From NCBI GenBank assembly GCA_963653535.1, contig CAVJWU010000020.1, positions 1 to 26,015 on the forward strand: a stretch of DNA of 26,015 nucleotides, written 5' to 3'. Every line of letters begins with the position of its first letter. Position 1 is the stretch's first letter. Positions 1 through 7,298 of the stretch are shown here, one piece after another. The position numbers and the translations under genes were made by a program. The stretch is from UBA3210 sp963653535 (GTDB lineage: Bacteria > Bacillota_I > Bacilli_A > RFN20 > CAG-449). Under the pieces are notes generated by a model, which was given only the letters and a program-made list of their open reading frames with translations, searched no databases and was not told the origin of the DNA.

Positions 1-47
1 ATAATCTAGGTCTTTTTATCTAATATTAGTTTGTAACAATCTTTCTT

Positions 48-941
48 CTATCCTAAGAAGTTTAATACGTCATTATAAACTTTTTCTTTTTCTTTTTCGT
101 TTAATATCTCATGACGCATTGTTTTATATTTAACTTCTTTTATATTATTAAATCCTGCTTTAGTTAGGATTTTTTTAGATTTTGCTGCGCCTTTATCAAA
201 TCCTGTACAAGGATCTGAATCTCCTCTTAAAAGAAGAAGAGGTAAATCTTTATTTACATCATGATATAAACTTGCTTTAGACATATTCTTTGTTAAATGG
301 AATAAATCATTTAATGCTGAACAAGTAAAACCATGTCCGCAGTAAGGATCAGCAATATATTTATTGACATTATCTTCATCAAAGCTTAACCAATCTAGGT
401 CAGTACGTGGATTTTTAACTTTCTTGTTAAATCCTCCAATTGCAAGATTTTGTAAGAACTTGGAATGATATTCTCCTCCATGAAACTTTTGTATCATACT
501 AGCGAGAACAATCCCCATTCCTGCAGCAGGTTGAGGACAAGGATAACCAGAAAGAATAACTTTCTCATAATCTTTTGATTCGCTCATTAATAAGTTTCTA
601 GTAGTAATTGTACCCATTGAATGAGCGAAGATGATTACCTTATCTACTTTATATGTATCTTTAATATATTTAGTAATAGTCTTATAGTCTTCTAATAAAC
701 ATTTATAGCCTTCTTTTTCTTTAAAATAACCTAGTTTAGGTGCTTTAAAACCATGTCCACGCATATCAGAAGTAACAAAAGTATAACCTGCTTCATTTAA
801 AACTTTCGCAAGAGGTTCATATCTTTCTTGATGTTCTTCCATGCCGTGAAGAAGTTGAATATATCCTTTTGGATTTGCCACTTCAAATACATGGACATTA
901 AGTTCATATCCATCAGCAGATTTAATTACTATTTCTTTCAT
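48..941 (-). CDS. Alpha/beta hydrolase, monoacylglycerol lipase / lysophospholipase-like
   Basis: A 297-residue cytosolic serine hydrolase of the Hydrolase_4 (monoacylglycerol lipase/lysophospholipase) type. Seen in the sequence: an oxyanion-hole HG near residues 32-33 (LLHGMEEH), the SDMRGHG loop near 58-64, the nucleophile elbow AHSMG with Ser108, an acidic residue in GDSDP (Asp241/Asp243), and His277 in RHE, giving a full Ser-Asp-His triad. No signal peptide or membrane segment is visible. The start has a good ribosome site (AGGAGA) 8-9 bases upstream. Family members cleave acyl esters of lipids or other small esters; the true substrate cannot be read from sequence. A terminator separates it from the upstream ABC transporter gene, so it probably has its own weak promoter. 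Fold assignment is secure, substrate is not. Confidence 0.88.
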   Translation of the reverse strand: MKEIVIKSADGYELNVHVFEVANPKGYIQLLHGMEEHQERYEPLAKVLNEAGYTFVTSDMRGHGFKAPKLGYFKEKEGYKCLLEDYKTITKYIKDTYKVDKVIIFAHSMGTITTRNLLMSESKDYEKVILSGYPCPQPAAGMGIVLASMIQKFHGGEYHSKFLQNLAIGGFNKKVKNPRTDLDWLSFDEDNVNKYIADPYCGHGFTCSALNDLFHLTKNMSKASLYHDVNKDLPLLLLRGDSDPCTGFDKGAAKSKKILTKAGFNNIKEVKYKTMRHEILNEKEKEKVYNDVLNFLG

Positions 942-979
942 ATATATTTTCTCCTATTAATTATATTTTATACATCTGT

Positions 980-1011
980 TAAAAAAGTGCAATAAGCAAT
1001 TTTATTGCACT
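980..1011 (-). terminator. Rho-independent terminator after the fused ABC transporter gene
   Basis: Read on the minus strand, AGTGCAATAA pairs with TTATTGCACT across a 6-base loop (10 bp, positions 986-995 with 1002-1011). A run of six T follows at 986-981. It ends the ABC transporter transcript just after its stop codon and insulates the hydrolase gene. Confidence 0.85.
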
Positions 1012-1018
1012 CATTTTA

Positions 1019-3823
1019 TTATTCAGTTCTTAATGCGACAACTGGATCTTTTCTCGCTGCACTTCTTGCTGGGAATAAGCCAGAGATTAATGTTAATAAT
1101 ACGCTTACTCCAATCATTATAAATGCTTGAGAAGCTGGTAATGCGCAAACATTAAATCCTGCCATACCATATAAGCAAATATTAACAATTGAGGAAGCTA
1201 AATAAGTTATACCTATACCAAAGATACCGCTAGCTAAACCAATAATAACTGTTTCAGCAATAAATAAGTTAGATACATCTCTCTTACGACCACCAAGAGA
1301 TCTAATAACACCAATCTCTTTTATTCTTTCGACAACTGATACATAAGTAATAATGCCAATCATAACGGTTGAAACAACTAAAGATAATGCAGTAAAACAG
1401 ATTAATGAAATAGAAACAACATTAATTAATGTATTAATCAAAGTGATAATTAAACCAATAGTATCTGTATATTTAATTTCAGATCTAGTAATTGCTTTAC
1501 CATCTTTATCAGTTGAATAATTATTATATGAAATAATAGAACCATCTTTTAAAGTAATATCTTCATGTGCGTTCCATTTATCTAGATAATCAGTAACTAA
1601 ATATTTAGAATCAAAATTTAATGGATAAACACTTATTTCATTAGGAATATCTATTCCTCCCACGCTACGAGAAGATAATGTTTTCATATTGTTGACGCTA
1701 GAAGTTGATCCTCCGCTTCCTGGTATATAACTACTAATAATACCTAATAAAGAACTAGCTTGGTTAGAATCACCAATAAAGCAACGTTTAATCGATGTTT
1801 CTTTAGTTTTATTACCTGATTCATCGTATTTATCGTATTCATATTCTAAATCATAAGCTACACCTGATTCAAAGGTGAGTTTTTGTTCACCAATACTAGT
1901 CGTATATGATCCACTTGTGATTTGTTTATTATCTATTGAATTAATAAAAGTAGATATTTCAGAATTTAAATTATCTTTTAAATATAGATTTGTAAATGCT
2001 TCAGTATAATAAAAGCCTGATGATAAACATCCATAAGAGATGGAATCTTTTGGTCTAAGAATACCTACTACTTTTAATTCTATTCCTTGTGAAGAAGCTT
2101 CTTCATCACTCAATGAATATGTGTAATCAAAATTAATACCATTTAAAGGATTATTATTTTTTGTATAAATCATATCATTAGGTAAATAATAGAATGATTT
2201 GCCCATAATTTCTTCGTAGGTAAAACGATATTTTAAAAGATTTTCATCATAGTTATTATTCTTATTTTGTTCTGTTTCATCTGCCGCTTTATAGCATAAC
2301 GATAAGAATTCATCTTGTGAATAATAACCCATTTCTCCAAAAAGAACATCTGCAAGTTCTGTCTTTTTAGAAACTACAAGCATTACTTCATTAGCTTTAG
2401 TGGCAACATGACCTTCTAGAACATCATATTGTGAAAGTACGTAATTAGTATTACCTGGTGCTTGTGCAATACTGTTCGCGAACATATCGATATAAGTAGA
2501 TAAAGACTTGTATTCATCAGTTGCGTCTAATACCGCTTTATAATTTTCTAGAATTGATGATAATGATTGCGTTTTGCTTTCACCATCTTTTCTCGCTTTA
2601 AAAGAAGTATAAATATTATTAGTTGGATTAATACCATATTCATAATTAATCGCGGCGTAATAAGTTGAAGGCATATCTTTAATGAACTTAATATAATTTT
2701 CATCAATTTCATTCGATACTAGTAGATCTTGTTGAGATTTACTCATTTCAAGAAGATATTCGACCATCTTATTGACATTTACTTTTCCATCTTGAATTTC
2801 AAGTTTAGTAATTGCATCACGAGATGACGATCCAGACATCATCGAAGTTAAATCATAACTTGATTCCGCGATAGTTATTGGATAACCAGATAACATATCA
2901 TCTTGCATCGAAGTAATATAGCCTTGTACACCAGAACTAACCGCGAGAACCATTGAAACTCCAACAATACCAATTGAGCCCGCTAGAGATACTAAAGCAG
3001 TTCTTTTTCTTTTGGTAAATAAGTTCTTCGCGGATAACTTAATCGCAGTCCAAAGCGACATCTTTGCTTTTTCTTTAGATATCGTTTCTTCGTTATATCC
3101 CGCGTCTAATTTAATTTTTTCACATTCTTTTATTTCATCTTCTTCACTAAAAGGATTAGTATCACTTTCTACTTGGCCATCTAATAAAGAAATAATACGA
3201 GTTGAATATTTATAAGCTAAATCAGGGTTATGAGTAACCATGATAACTAATTTTTCTTTAGAAATCTCTTTAATTAATTCCATAATTTGAAGAGAAGTTT
3301 CTGTATCAAGTGCACCAGTAGGTTCATCAGCAAGAAGAATCTCTGGTTCATTAACTAAAGCTCGAGCGATGGCAACTCTTTGACATTGTCCACCAGATAA
3401 TTGGTTAGGTAATTTATAATATTTATCACTTAAGCCAACTTTATCTAAAGCTCTCTTCGCTTTTTCAATTCTTTCTTTTTTAGAAATACCAGAAATAGTT
3501 AATGCAAGTTCAACGTTACCGAGAACGCTTTGATGAGGGATTAAATTGTAACTTTGGAAAATAAAACCAATACGATGGTTTCTATAGACATCCCAATCTC
3601 TATCTTTAAAATCTTTAGTTGAGACTCCTCCAATAAAAAGATCACCTGAAGTATATTTATCTAATCCTCCAATAATGTTTAAAGTTGTAGTTTTACCACA
3701 TCCAGAAGGACCCAAAATAGATACGAATTCATTTTTTCTAAAAGAAAGACTTATACCTTTTAAGGCATTAACAGTTGTTTCACCTGATTTATATGTTTTA
3801 GTGATATTATTAAGTCTTAACAT
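1019..3823 (-). CDS. Fused ABC exporter: N-terminal ATPase + MacB/FtsX-type permease
   Basis: A 934-residue protein with ATPase and permease in one chain. ATPase, residues 1 to about 225: Walker A GPSGCGKT (38-45), Q-loop Gln90, signature LSGGQ (142-146), Walker B ending ADE (165-167), switch His198. Permease: one membrane segment near 274-297, a large predicted extracytoplasmic domain of about 500 residues (roughly 300-795), then three membrane segments near 798-826, 856-878 and 900-918 with the cytoplasmic signature ERIKEIGVIRSLG. This is the MacB-type layout, which in Gram-positives serves as mechanotransmission exporters for peptides, antibiotics or lipoproteins. The substrate is unknown. 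The start has a strong GGGGGTG ribosome site. It follows the plsX terminator and probably forms a single-gene unit. No regulator or two-component system lies beside it. Confidence 0.9.
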   Translation of the reverse strand: MLRLNNITKTYKSGETTVNALKGISLSFRKNEFVSILGPSGCGKTTTLNIIGGLDKYTSGDLFIGGVSTKDFKDRDWDVYRNHRIGFIFQSYNLIPHQSVLGNVELALTISGISKKERIEKAKRALDKVGLSDKYYKLPNQLSGGQCQRVAIARALVNEPEILLADEPTGALDTETSLQIMELIKEISKEKLVIMVTHNPDLAYKYSTRIISLLDGQVESDTNPFSEEDEIKECEKIKLDAGYNEETISKEKAKMSLWTAIKLSAKNLFTKRKRTALVSLAGSIGIVGVSMVLAVSSGVQGYITSMQDDMLSGYPITIAESSYDLTSMMSGSSSRDAITKLEIQDGKVNVNKMVEYLLEMSKSQQDLLVSNEIDENYIKFIKDMPSTYYAAINYEYGINPTNNIYTSFKARKDGESKTQSLSSILENYKAVLDATDEYKSLSTYIDMFANSIAQAPGNTNYVLSQYDVLEGHVATKANEVMLVVSKKTELADVLFGEMGYYSQDEFLSLCYKAADETEQNKNNNYDENLLKYRFTYEEIMGKSFYYLPNDMIYTKNNNPLNGINFDYTYSLSDEEASSQGIELKVVGILRPKDSISYGCLSSGFYYTEAFTNLYLKDNLNSEISTFINSIDNKQITSGSYTTSIGEQKLTFESGVAYDLEYEYDKYDESGNKTKETSIKRCFIGDSNQASSLLGIISSYIPGSGGSTSSVNNMKTLSSRSVGGIDIPNEISVYPLNFDSKYLVTDYLDKWNAHEDITLKDGSIISYNNYSTDKDGKAITRSEIKYTDTIGLIITLINTLINVVSISLICFTALSLVVSTVMIGIITYVSVVERIKEIGVIRSLGGRKRDVSNLFIAETVIIGLASGIFGIGITYLASSIVNICLYGMAGFNVCALPASQAFIMIGVSVLLTLISGLFPARSAARKDPVVALRTE

Positions 3824-3863
3824 ATTTTCACCCCCATTTATTTTTTCTTGTTAATACAATATT

Positions 3864-3901
3864 AAAAAAAAGGTTAATTTCTTGTAAAGAAATTTAACCT
3901 T
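3864..3901 (-). terminator. Terminator overlapping the plsX stop codon
   Basis: On the minus strand, positions 3901-3887 pair with 3883-3870 (AAGGTTAA...TTTCTT with AAGAAATTAACCTT, one bulged A). A run of about eight T follows at 3871-3864. The plsX TAA stop at 3896-3894 lies inside the 5' arm of the hairpin. Confidence 0.88.
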
Positions 3902-4883
3902 CTAAAATATTTTTCATATTATTGATGAGATTATTTTTGCTTAAATCATAAACCATTTTTAATGTTGAGACAATTGTTTTATTAGTCGCGGCACCATGAC
4001 CTTTAACTACTATTTTATTTACGCCAAGTAAAATTGCTCCTCCTAGATCATTAAAGTTATATTTAGCCATGATTTTATCAATTAAATTTTTAATAACTTT
4101 AGTTTCTTCTTCGCTTTTAGCTTCTTTTAATTGGATATACATTTCTTTAATAATAGTCTTTGCTACACCTTCAATATTTTTAAGTAAGATATTTCCACTA
4201 AATCCATCGCTTACTAAAACATCACATTCGCCACTTAATGCATTATTTCCTTCAATATTACCAACAAAATTCAAGTTTGATGCACGTAATAATGCATTCG
4301 CATTCTTTGTTACTTCGTTACCTTTTTTATCTTCTTTGCCATTAGAAAGTAAGCCTAATTTAGGAGAAGATATTCCAGTAGCTTTCGCATAAGTTACACC
4401 CATTTTAGCGAAGTTTAATAATTGTTCTTCATTTGTATCGACGTTCGCTCCACAGTCACAGAGAATCATATATCCACCTACTGCATTAGGTAATAAGGTA
4501 GCTAAAGTTGGTCTACAATGATTAATTCTTCCAACAACAAACATCGCACTTGCTAATACTGCACCAGTATTACCAATACAAACAATACCAGAAGCATCAT
4601 CATGTTCTTTTAGATATCTCATTCCTTTAACTAAACTAGAGTTAGGTTTTTGTTTTAAGACCATTGCTGGCATATCGTAATTAGTGACAATATCTTCTGC
4701 AGGTAAAATCTCAATTTGATCTTGCGAATATGTTTCGTTCTTCAATGCTTCTAAAATAACTTCTTCTTGGCCTGCAATAACTACTTTTAAATCTTTATTT
4801 TCATTTATCGCTTGAAGTATACCTTTAACCATTAAAGAAGGTTCATTATCTCCGCCGTTAATATCAACTACTACTTTAATCAT
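3894..4883 (-). CDS. plsX: Phosphate acyltransferase PlsX
   Basis: A 329-residue soluble or membrane-associated enzyme that makes acyl-phosphate from acyl-ACP, feeding PlsY in phosphatidic acid synthesis. Seen: the N-terminal nucleotide-binding-like start VDINGGDNEP (family consensus VDxMGGDxxP), GNTGAVLASAMF near residues 103-114, a CDCGANVD segment, GNIEG, and the SDGFSGNILLKNIEG segment, all characteristic of PlsX. Full length for the family. It starts 8 bases after the fakA stop, so the two are almost certainly co-transcribed and probably translationally coupled. FakA supplies acyl-phosphate from exogenous fatty acids, so the pair covers two entrances to the same intermediate. The usual neighbours fapR, fabD and acpP are not in the window. 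Confidence 0.96.
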   Translation of the reverse strand: MIKVVVDINGGDNEPSLMVKGILQAINENKDLKVVIAGQEEVILEALKNETYSQDQIEILPAEDIVTNYDMPAMVLKQKPNSSLVKGMRYLKEHDDASGIVCIGNTGAVLASAMFVVGRINHCRPTLATLLPNAVGGYMILCDCGANVDTNEEQLLNFAKMGVTYAKATGISSPKLGLLSNGKEDKKGNEVTKNANALLRASNLNFVGNIEGNNALSGECDVLVSDGFSGNILLKNIEGVAKTIIKEMYIQLKEAKSEEETKVIKNLIDKIMAKYNFNDLGGAILLGVNKIVVKGHGAATNKTIVSTLKMVYDLSKNNLINNMKNILEG

Positions 4884-4891
4884 AATTTCTC

Positions 4892-6514
4892 CTATTCAAT
4901 TGAAATAATAAAATCATAAATATCTTGTCCGCCGTCAATTTCTCCATATTCTAGACGTGGATAAGTAGTACTTAAGAAATTTCTAACTTCTTCTTTTTGT
5001 TCATCTTTAACATCTTTTCCATAGATTAAGACTAAGACATCTTTATTTTTAATGTCAGTAACATGTGATAATAATTCTTTAAAAGCTACGATTTTATCAT
5101 CACTACTTGCGACAATATTATGATTTAAAATGGAAATATATTGACCTTTTTTAATCAAAACTCCATTAATTTCACTGTCCCTAATCGAATAAGTGATTTC
5201 ACCATAATTGCCATTTTCAATAATTTCATTAAAAGTATTAATTAAGTTATCTACCCCATCACTTAAATCATACATGCTCATGCATGAATAACATGTCGCG
5301 ACTGATTTAGAATTTAATACGATAACTTTAGAGTCGTTATATTCTCTCGCCGCTAAAGAAGCTGCCATAAAGATATTAGAATTATTTGGAAAAACAATAA
5401 TTGTGTCCGCGTTCAATCTCTTGAAGGCTTTAAGAAAATCTTCAGTTGAAGGATTCATTGTTTGTCCACCGGTAACAATTTCATCAACACCTAATTCTTC
5501 TAATACTTCACTTATTCCTTGTCCAAGACTAGTCGCAACAATTGCCACTTCTTTATGTTCTACTTTCTTAATTTCTTCTTTTTGTACAGGTAAAGAAGAA
5601 ATCATTTCATTTTTTATATCTAAAGAAATGAATTCACCATATTTTTGTAATAGATTAATTACTTTTCCTGGAAACTTTGTATTCATTGAAATAGTAACTA
5701 TCGTTTGATCTAAAGAACAAGAAGATATTTCACCATAATCAGAAATAGATTTCTTTACTAAATCAATATCAAATTTTGCAATGTTACATTTAACTTTTAA
5801 TAATTGTAAACTAGCTTTAAAGGTATAATCACTTTCAAAAGTAGAATCTTCATTAAATTCTTCCTTATCTTTAGAAGAAGCATCTTCATTAGTGACAATA
5901 TGTCCTAATAAAAACATATTCATTCCTTCAACAATACGGATAAATCCTGCCGCACCTGAATCAACTACTCCAGCTTCTTTTAAACAAGGTAATAAATCTG
6001 GAGTTCTTTTTAAACTTGCTTTAGCTTCTAATAAATAATACTTAAAAAATTCTTCAACAGATGAATTTTCATTAATTGAATTATAAGCTTTTTCTCCTGC
6101 TTCCCTAATGACAGTAAGGATTGTTCCTTCGGTGGGATTTTTACATACTGCATAAGCTTGTTTAGTCCCCATAGTAAAAGCAAAAGCAAATTCTTTTGCA
6201 TTAACTTCTGTTTTGTTTGTTAGACCATTCGCGATGCCTTTAAATATTTGAGAAGTGATAACTCCGGAATTACCTCTCGCTGTCATTAACATATTTCGTG
6301 CCATTAACTTTGATACTTTAGAGATATCTCTTTCATCTAATGAAGAAGTTATATTAACTCCTCCTTCAAGAGTTGCAAGCATATTAGTACCAGTATCACC
6401 ATCTGGAATTGGGAAAACATTTAATTCATTAATATAGTCTTTATCCAATTTTAAATTTTCATATCCATTTTTTACTAATTGAGCAAAAAGTTTTCCATCT
6501 ACAATCTTAACCAT
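4892..6514 (-). CDS. fakA: Fatty acid kinase ATP-binding subunit FakA (DAK2/YloV family)
   Basis: A 540-residue kinase subunit. With a fatty-acid-binding FakB (DegV family) partner it phosphorylates exogenous fatty acids to acyl-phosphate. Seen: the DAK-L ATP-binding domain with the Mg-binding motif IPDGDTGTNM (DGDTGTNM at 38-45), ARGNSGVITSQIF near residue 75-90, KEAGVVDSGAAGF near 180-190, and a C-terminal FakA domain with GQTMNPSTEDFL. The frame extends 23 codons further upstream. I chose the ATG at 6514 because it begins the conserved MVKIVDGKLF and has an AAAGGTG ribosome site just ahead; the upstream extension is a hydrophobic, non-conserved leader. plsX follows 8 bases downstream. No fakB gene is in the window, so the partner must be elsewhere. 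Confidence 0.94.
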   Translation of the reverse strand: MVKIVDGKLFAQLVKNGYENLKLDKDYINELNVFPIPDGDTGTNMLATLEGGVNITSSLDERDISKVSKLMARNMLMTARGNSGVITSQIFKGIANGLTNKTEVNAKEFAFAFTMGTKQAYAVCKNPTEGTILTVIREAGEKAYNSINENSSVEEFFKYYLLEAKASLKRTPDLLPCLKEAGVVDSGAAGFIRIVEGMNMFLLGHIVTNEDASSKDKEEFNEDSTFESDYTFKASLQLLKVKCNIAKFDIDLVKKSISDYGEISSCSLDQTIVTISMNTKFPGKVINLLQKYGEFISLDIKNEMISSLPVQKEEIKKVEHKEVAIVATSLGQGISEVLEELGVDEIVTGGQTMNPSTEDFLKAFKRLNADTIIVFPNNSNIFMAASLAAREYNDSKVIVLNSKSVATCYSCMSMYDLSDGVDNLINTFNEIIENGNYGEITYSIRDSEINGVLIKKGQYISILNHNIVASSDDKIVAFKELLSHVTDIKNKDVLVLIYGKDVKDEQKEEVRNFLSTTYPRLEYGEIDGGQDIYDFIISIE

Positions 6515-6531
6515 AAGTTTCACCTTTATTT

Positions 6532-6547
6532 TTGTATAAATATACAA
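6532..6547. promoter_or_regulatory. Inverted repeat in the fakA leader, possible operator
   Basis: TTGTATA and TATACAA form a perfect 7-2-7 inverted repeat, ending 17 bases upstream of the fakA start codon and just upstream of its ribosome site. It could be a repressor site or a weak RNA hairpin near the ribosome site. It does not resemble the known FapR site. Function is inference. Confidence 0.35.
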
Positions 6548-6651
6548 CTTCAATATTAATAATAACAAATTTACGCTTAGCATAAAAGATATAATTTTTT
6601 TACATATGTTAATAGTAAATAGATAAATAAGTTTAATTTAATAAAAACAAT

Positions 6652-6740
6652 GGACTTTTTTGTATAAAACTCGTATTTTAAGAATTTTTAGTTAAAAAAG
6701 AAAAAAAATTGAGATTTTCGCGTAAAACTCACATTTTAGA
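6652..6740. repeat. Paired intergenic motif, copy pair A
   Basis: Two copies of a short motif, TTTTTTGTATAAAACTC (from 6656) and TTTTCGCGTAAAACTC (from 6715), lie 58 bases apart in the same orientation between the nrdG terminator and fakA. A second pair with 59-base spacing lies at 12884-12972. No reading frame accounts for it. Confidence 0.5.
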
Positions 6741-6742
6741 AG

Positions 6743-6772
6743 AAAAAAGCTATAGAGATAACCCTATAGCTT
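6743..6772 (-). terminator. Terminator at the nrdG stop codon
   Basis: On the minus strand AAGCTATAG (6772-6764) pairs perfectly with CTATAGCTT (6755-6747) across an 8-base loop, followed by a T-run. The first base of the nrdG TAA stop is the first base of the stem. Confidence 0.88.
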
Positions 6773-7296
6773 TAGTCATTAAAATAATTAATTATTTTAT
6801 TTTCTTGTAATGTTTTTTTAACATCAATAATTCTTTGATTAGAACTACCTTTAAATTTTAAAGATATATCTTTTTTTTCTATTTCAAATTTTCCATCAAC
6901 TAATACATCGATTAGACTTAGCATTTCTTCAGTGACATCAGTATGAATGCGATATGTTTCATCTAAGATATTTTCATATAGATAACCTGTATAACACCAT
7001 ACATCTTTAGAAGGAAATTCTTTTCTAAATCTTTTTAGTAATTCTACTAACGCATGTTGATTACTAGCTTCAAATGGTTCTCCACCAAGTAAAGATAGAC
7101 CTCTAATATAACTAGGTCTACACATTTCAATAATTTCATCTTCAACTTTTTTAGTAAATTCATTACCGTAGTTAAAGTCCCAAGCAATTTCATTGAAACA
7201 TCCTTTGCAATGATGGCTACATCCAGATACAAATAATGATACGCGAACGCCTAAACCATTCGCGATATCATAATTTTTAATTACTGCATAATTCAT
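6772..7296 (-). CDS. nrdG: Anaerobic ribonucleotide reductase activating protein NrdG
   Basis: A 174-residue radical SAM activase that installs the glycyl radical on NrdD. Seen: the iron-sulfur cluster motif CSHHCKGC, i.e. Cys26-x3-Cys30-x2-Cys33, preceded by GLGVRVSLFVSGC, and the GGEPF motif near residues 67-71 (LLGGEPFEA), which contacts SAM. Length is typical. It begins 2 bases after the nrdD stop (TAA-tt-ATG). No convincing ribosome site is present; the upstream mRNA instead reads TCCTCC, an anti-Shine-Dalgarno-like run, so re-initiation from nrdD is the likely mode. A terminator sits at its stop codon, closing the nrdDG operon. Confidence 0.96.
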   Translation of the reverse strand: MNYAVIKNYDIANGLGVRVSLFVSGCSHHCKGCFNEIAWDFNYGNEFTKKVEDEIIEMCRPSYIRGLSLLGGEPFEASNQHALVELLKRFRKEFPSKDVWCYTGYLYENILDETYRIHTDVTEEMLSLIDVLVDGKFEIEKKDISLKFKGSSNQRIIDVKKTLQENKIINYFND

Positions 7297-7298
7297 AA

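Noticed and set aside
3012..3215. Small open frame on the plus strand inside the fused ABC gene
   Set aside because: Out-of-frame shadow of a well-conserved coding region, without a ribosome site.
6652..6740. CRISPR-like repeats
   Set aside because: Only two degenerate copies per locus, shorter than CRISPR repeats, and no cas genes in the window.
6515..6771. FapR operator upstream of fakA
   Set aside because: No sequence resembling the known FapR inverted repeat was seen; the palindrome present is different.
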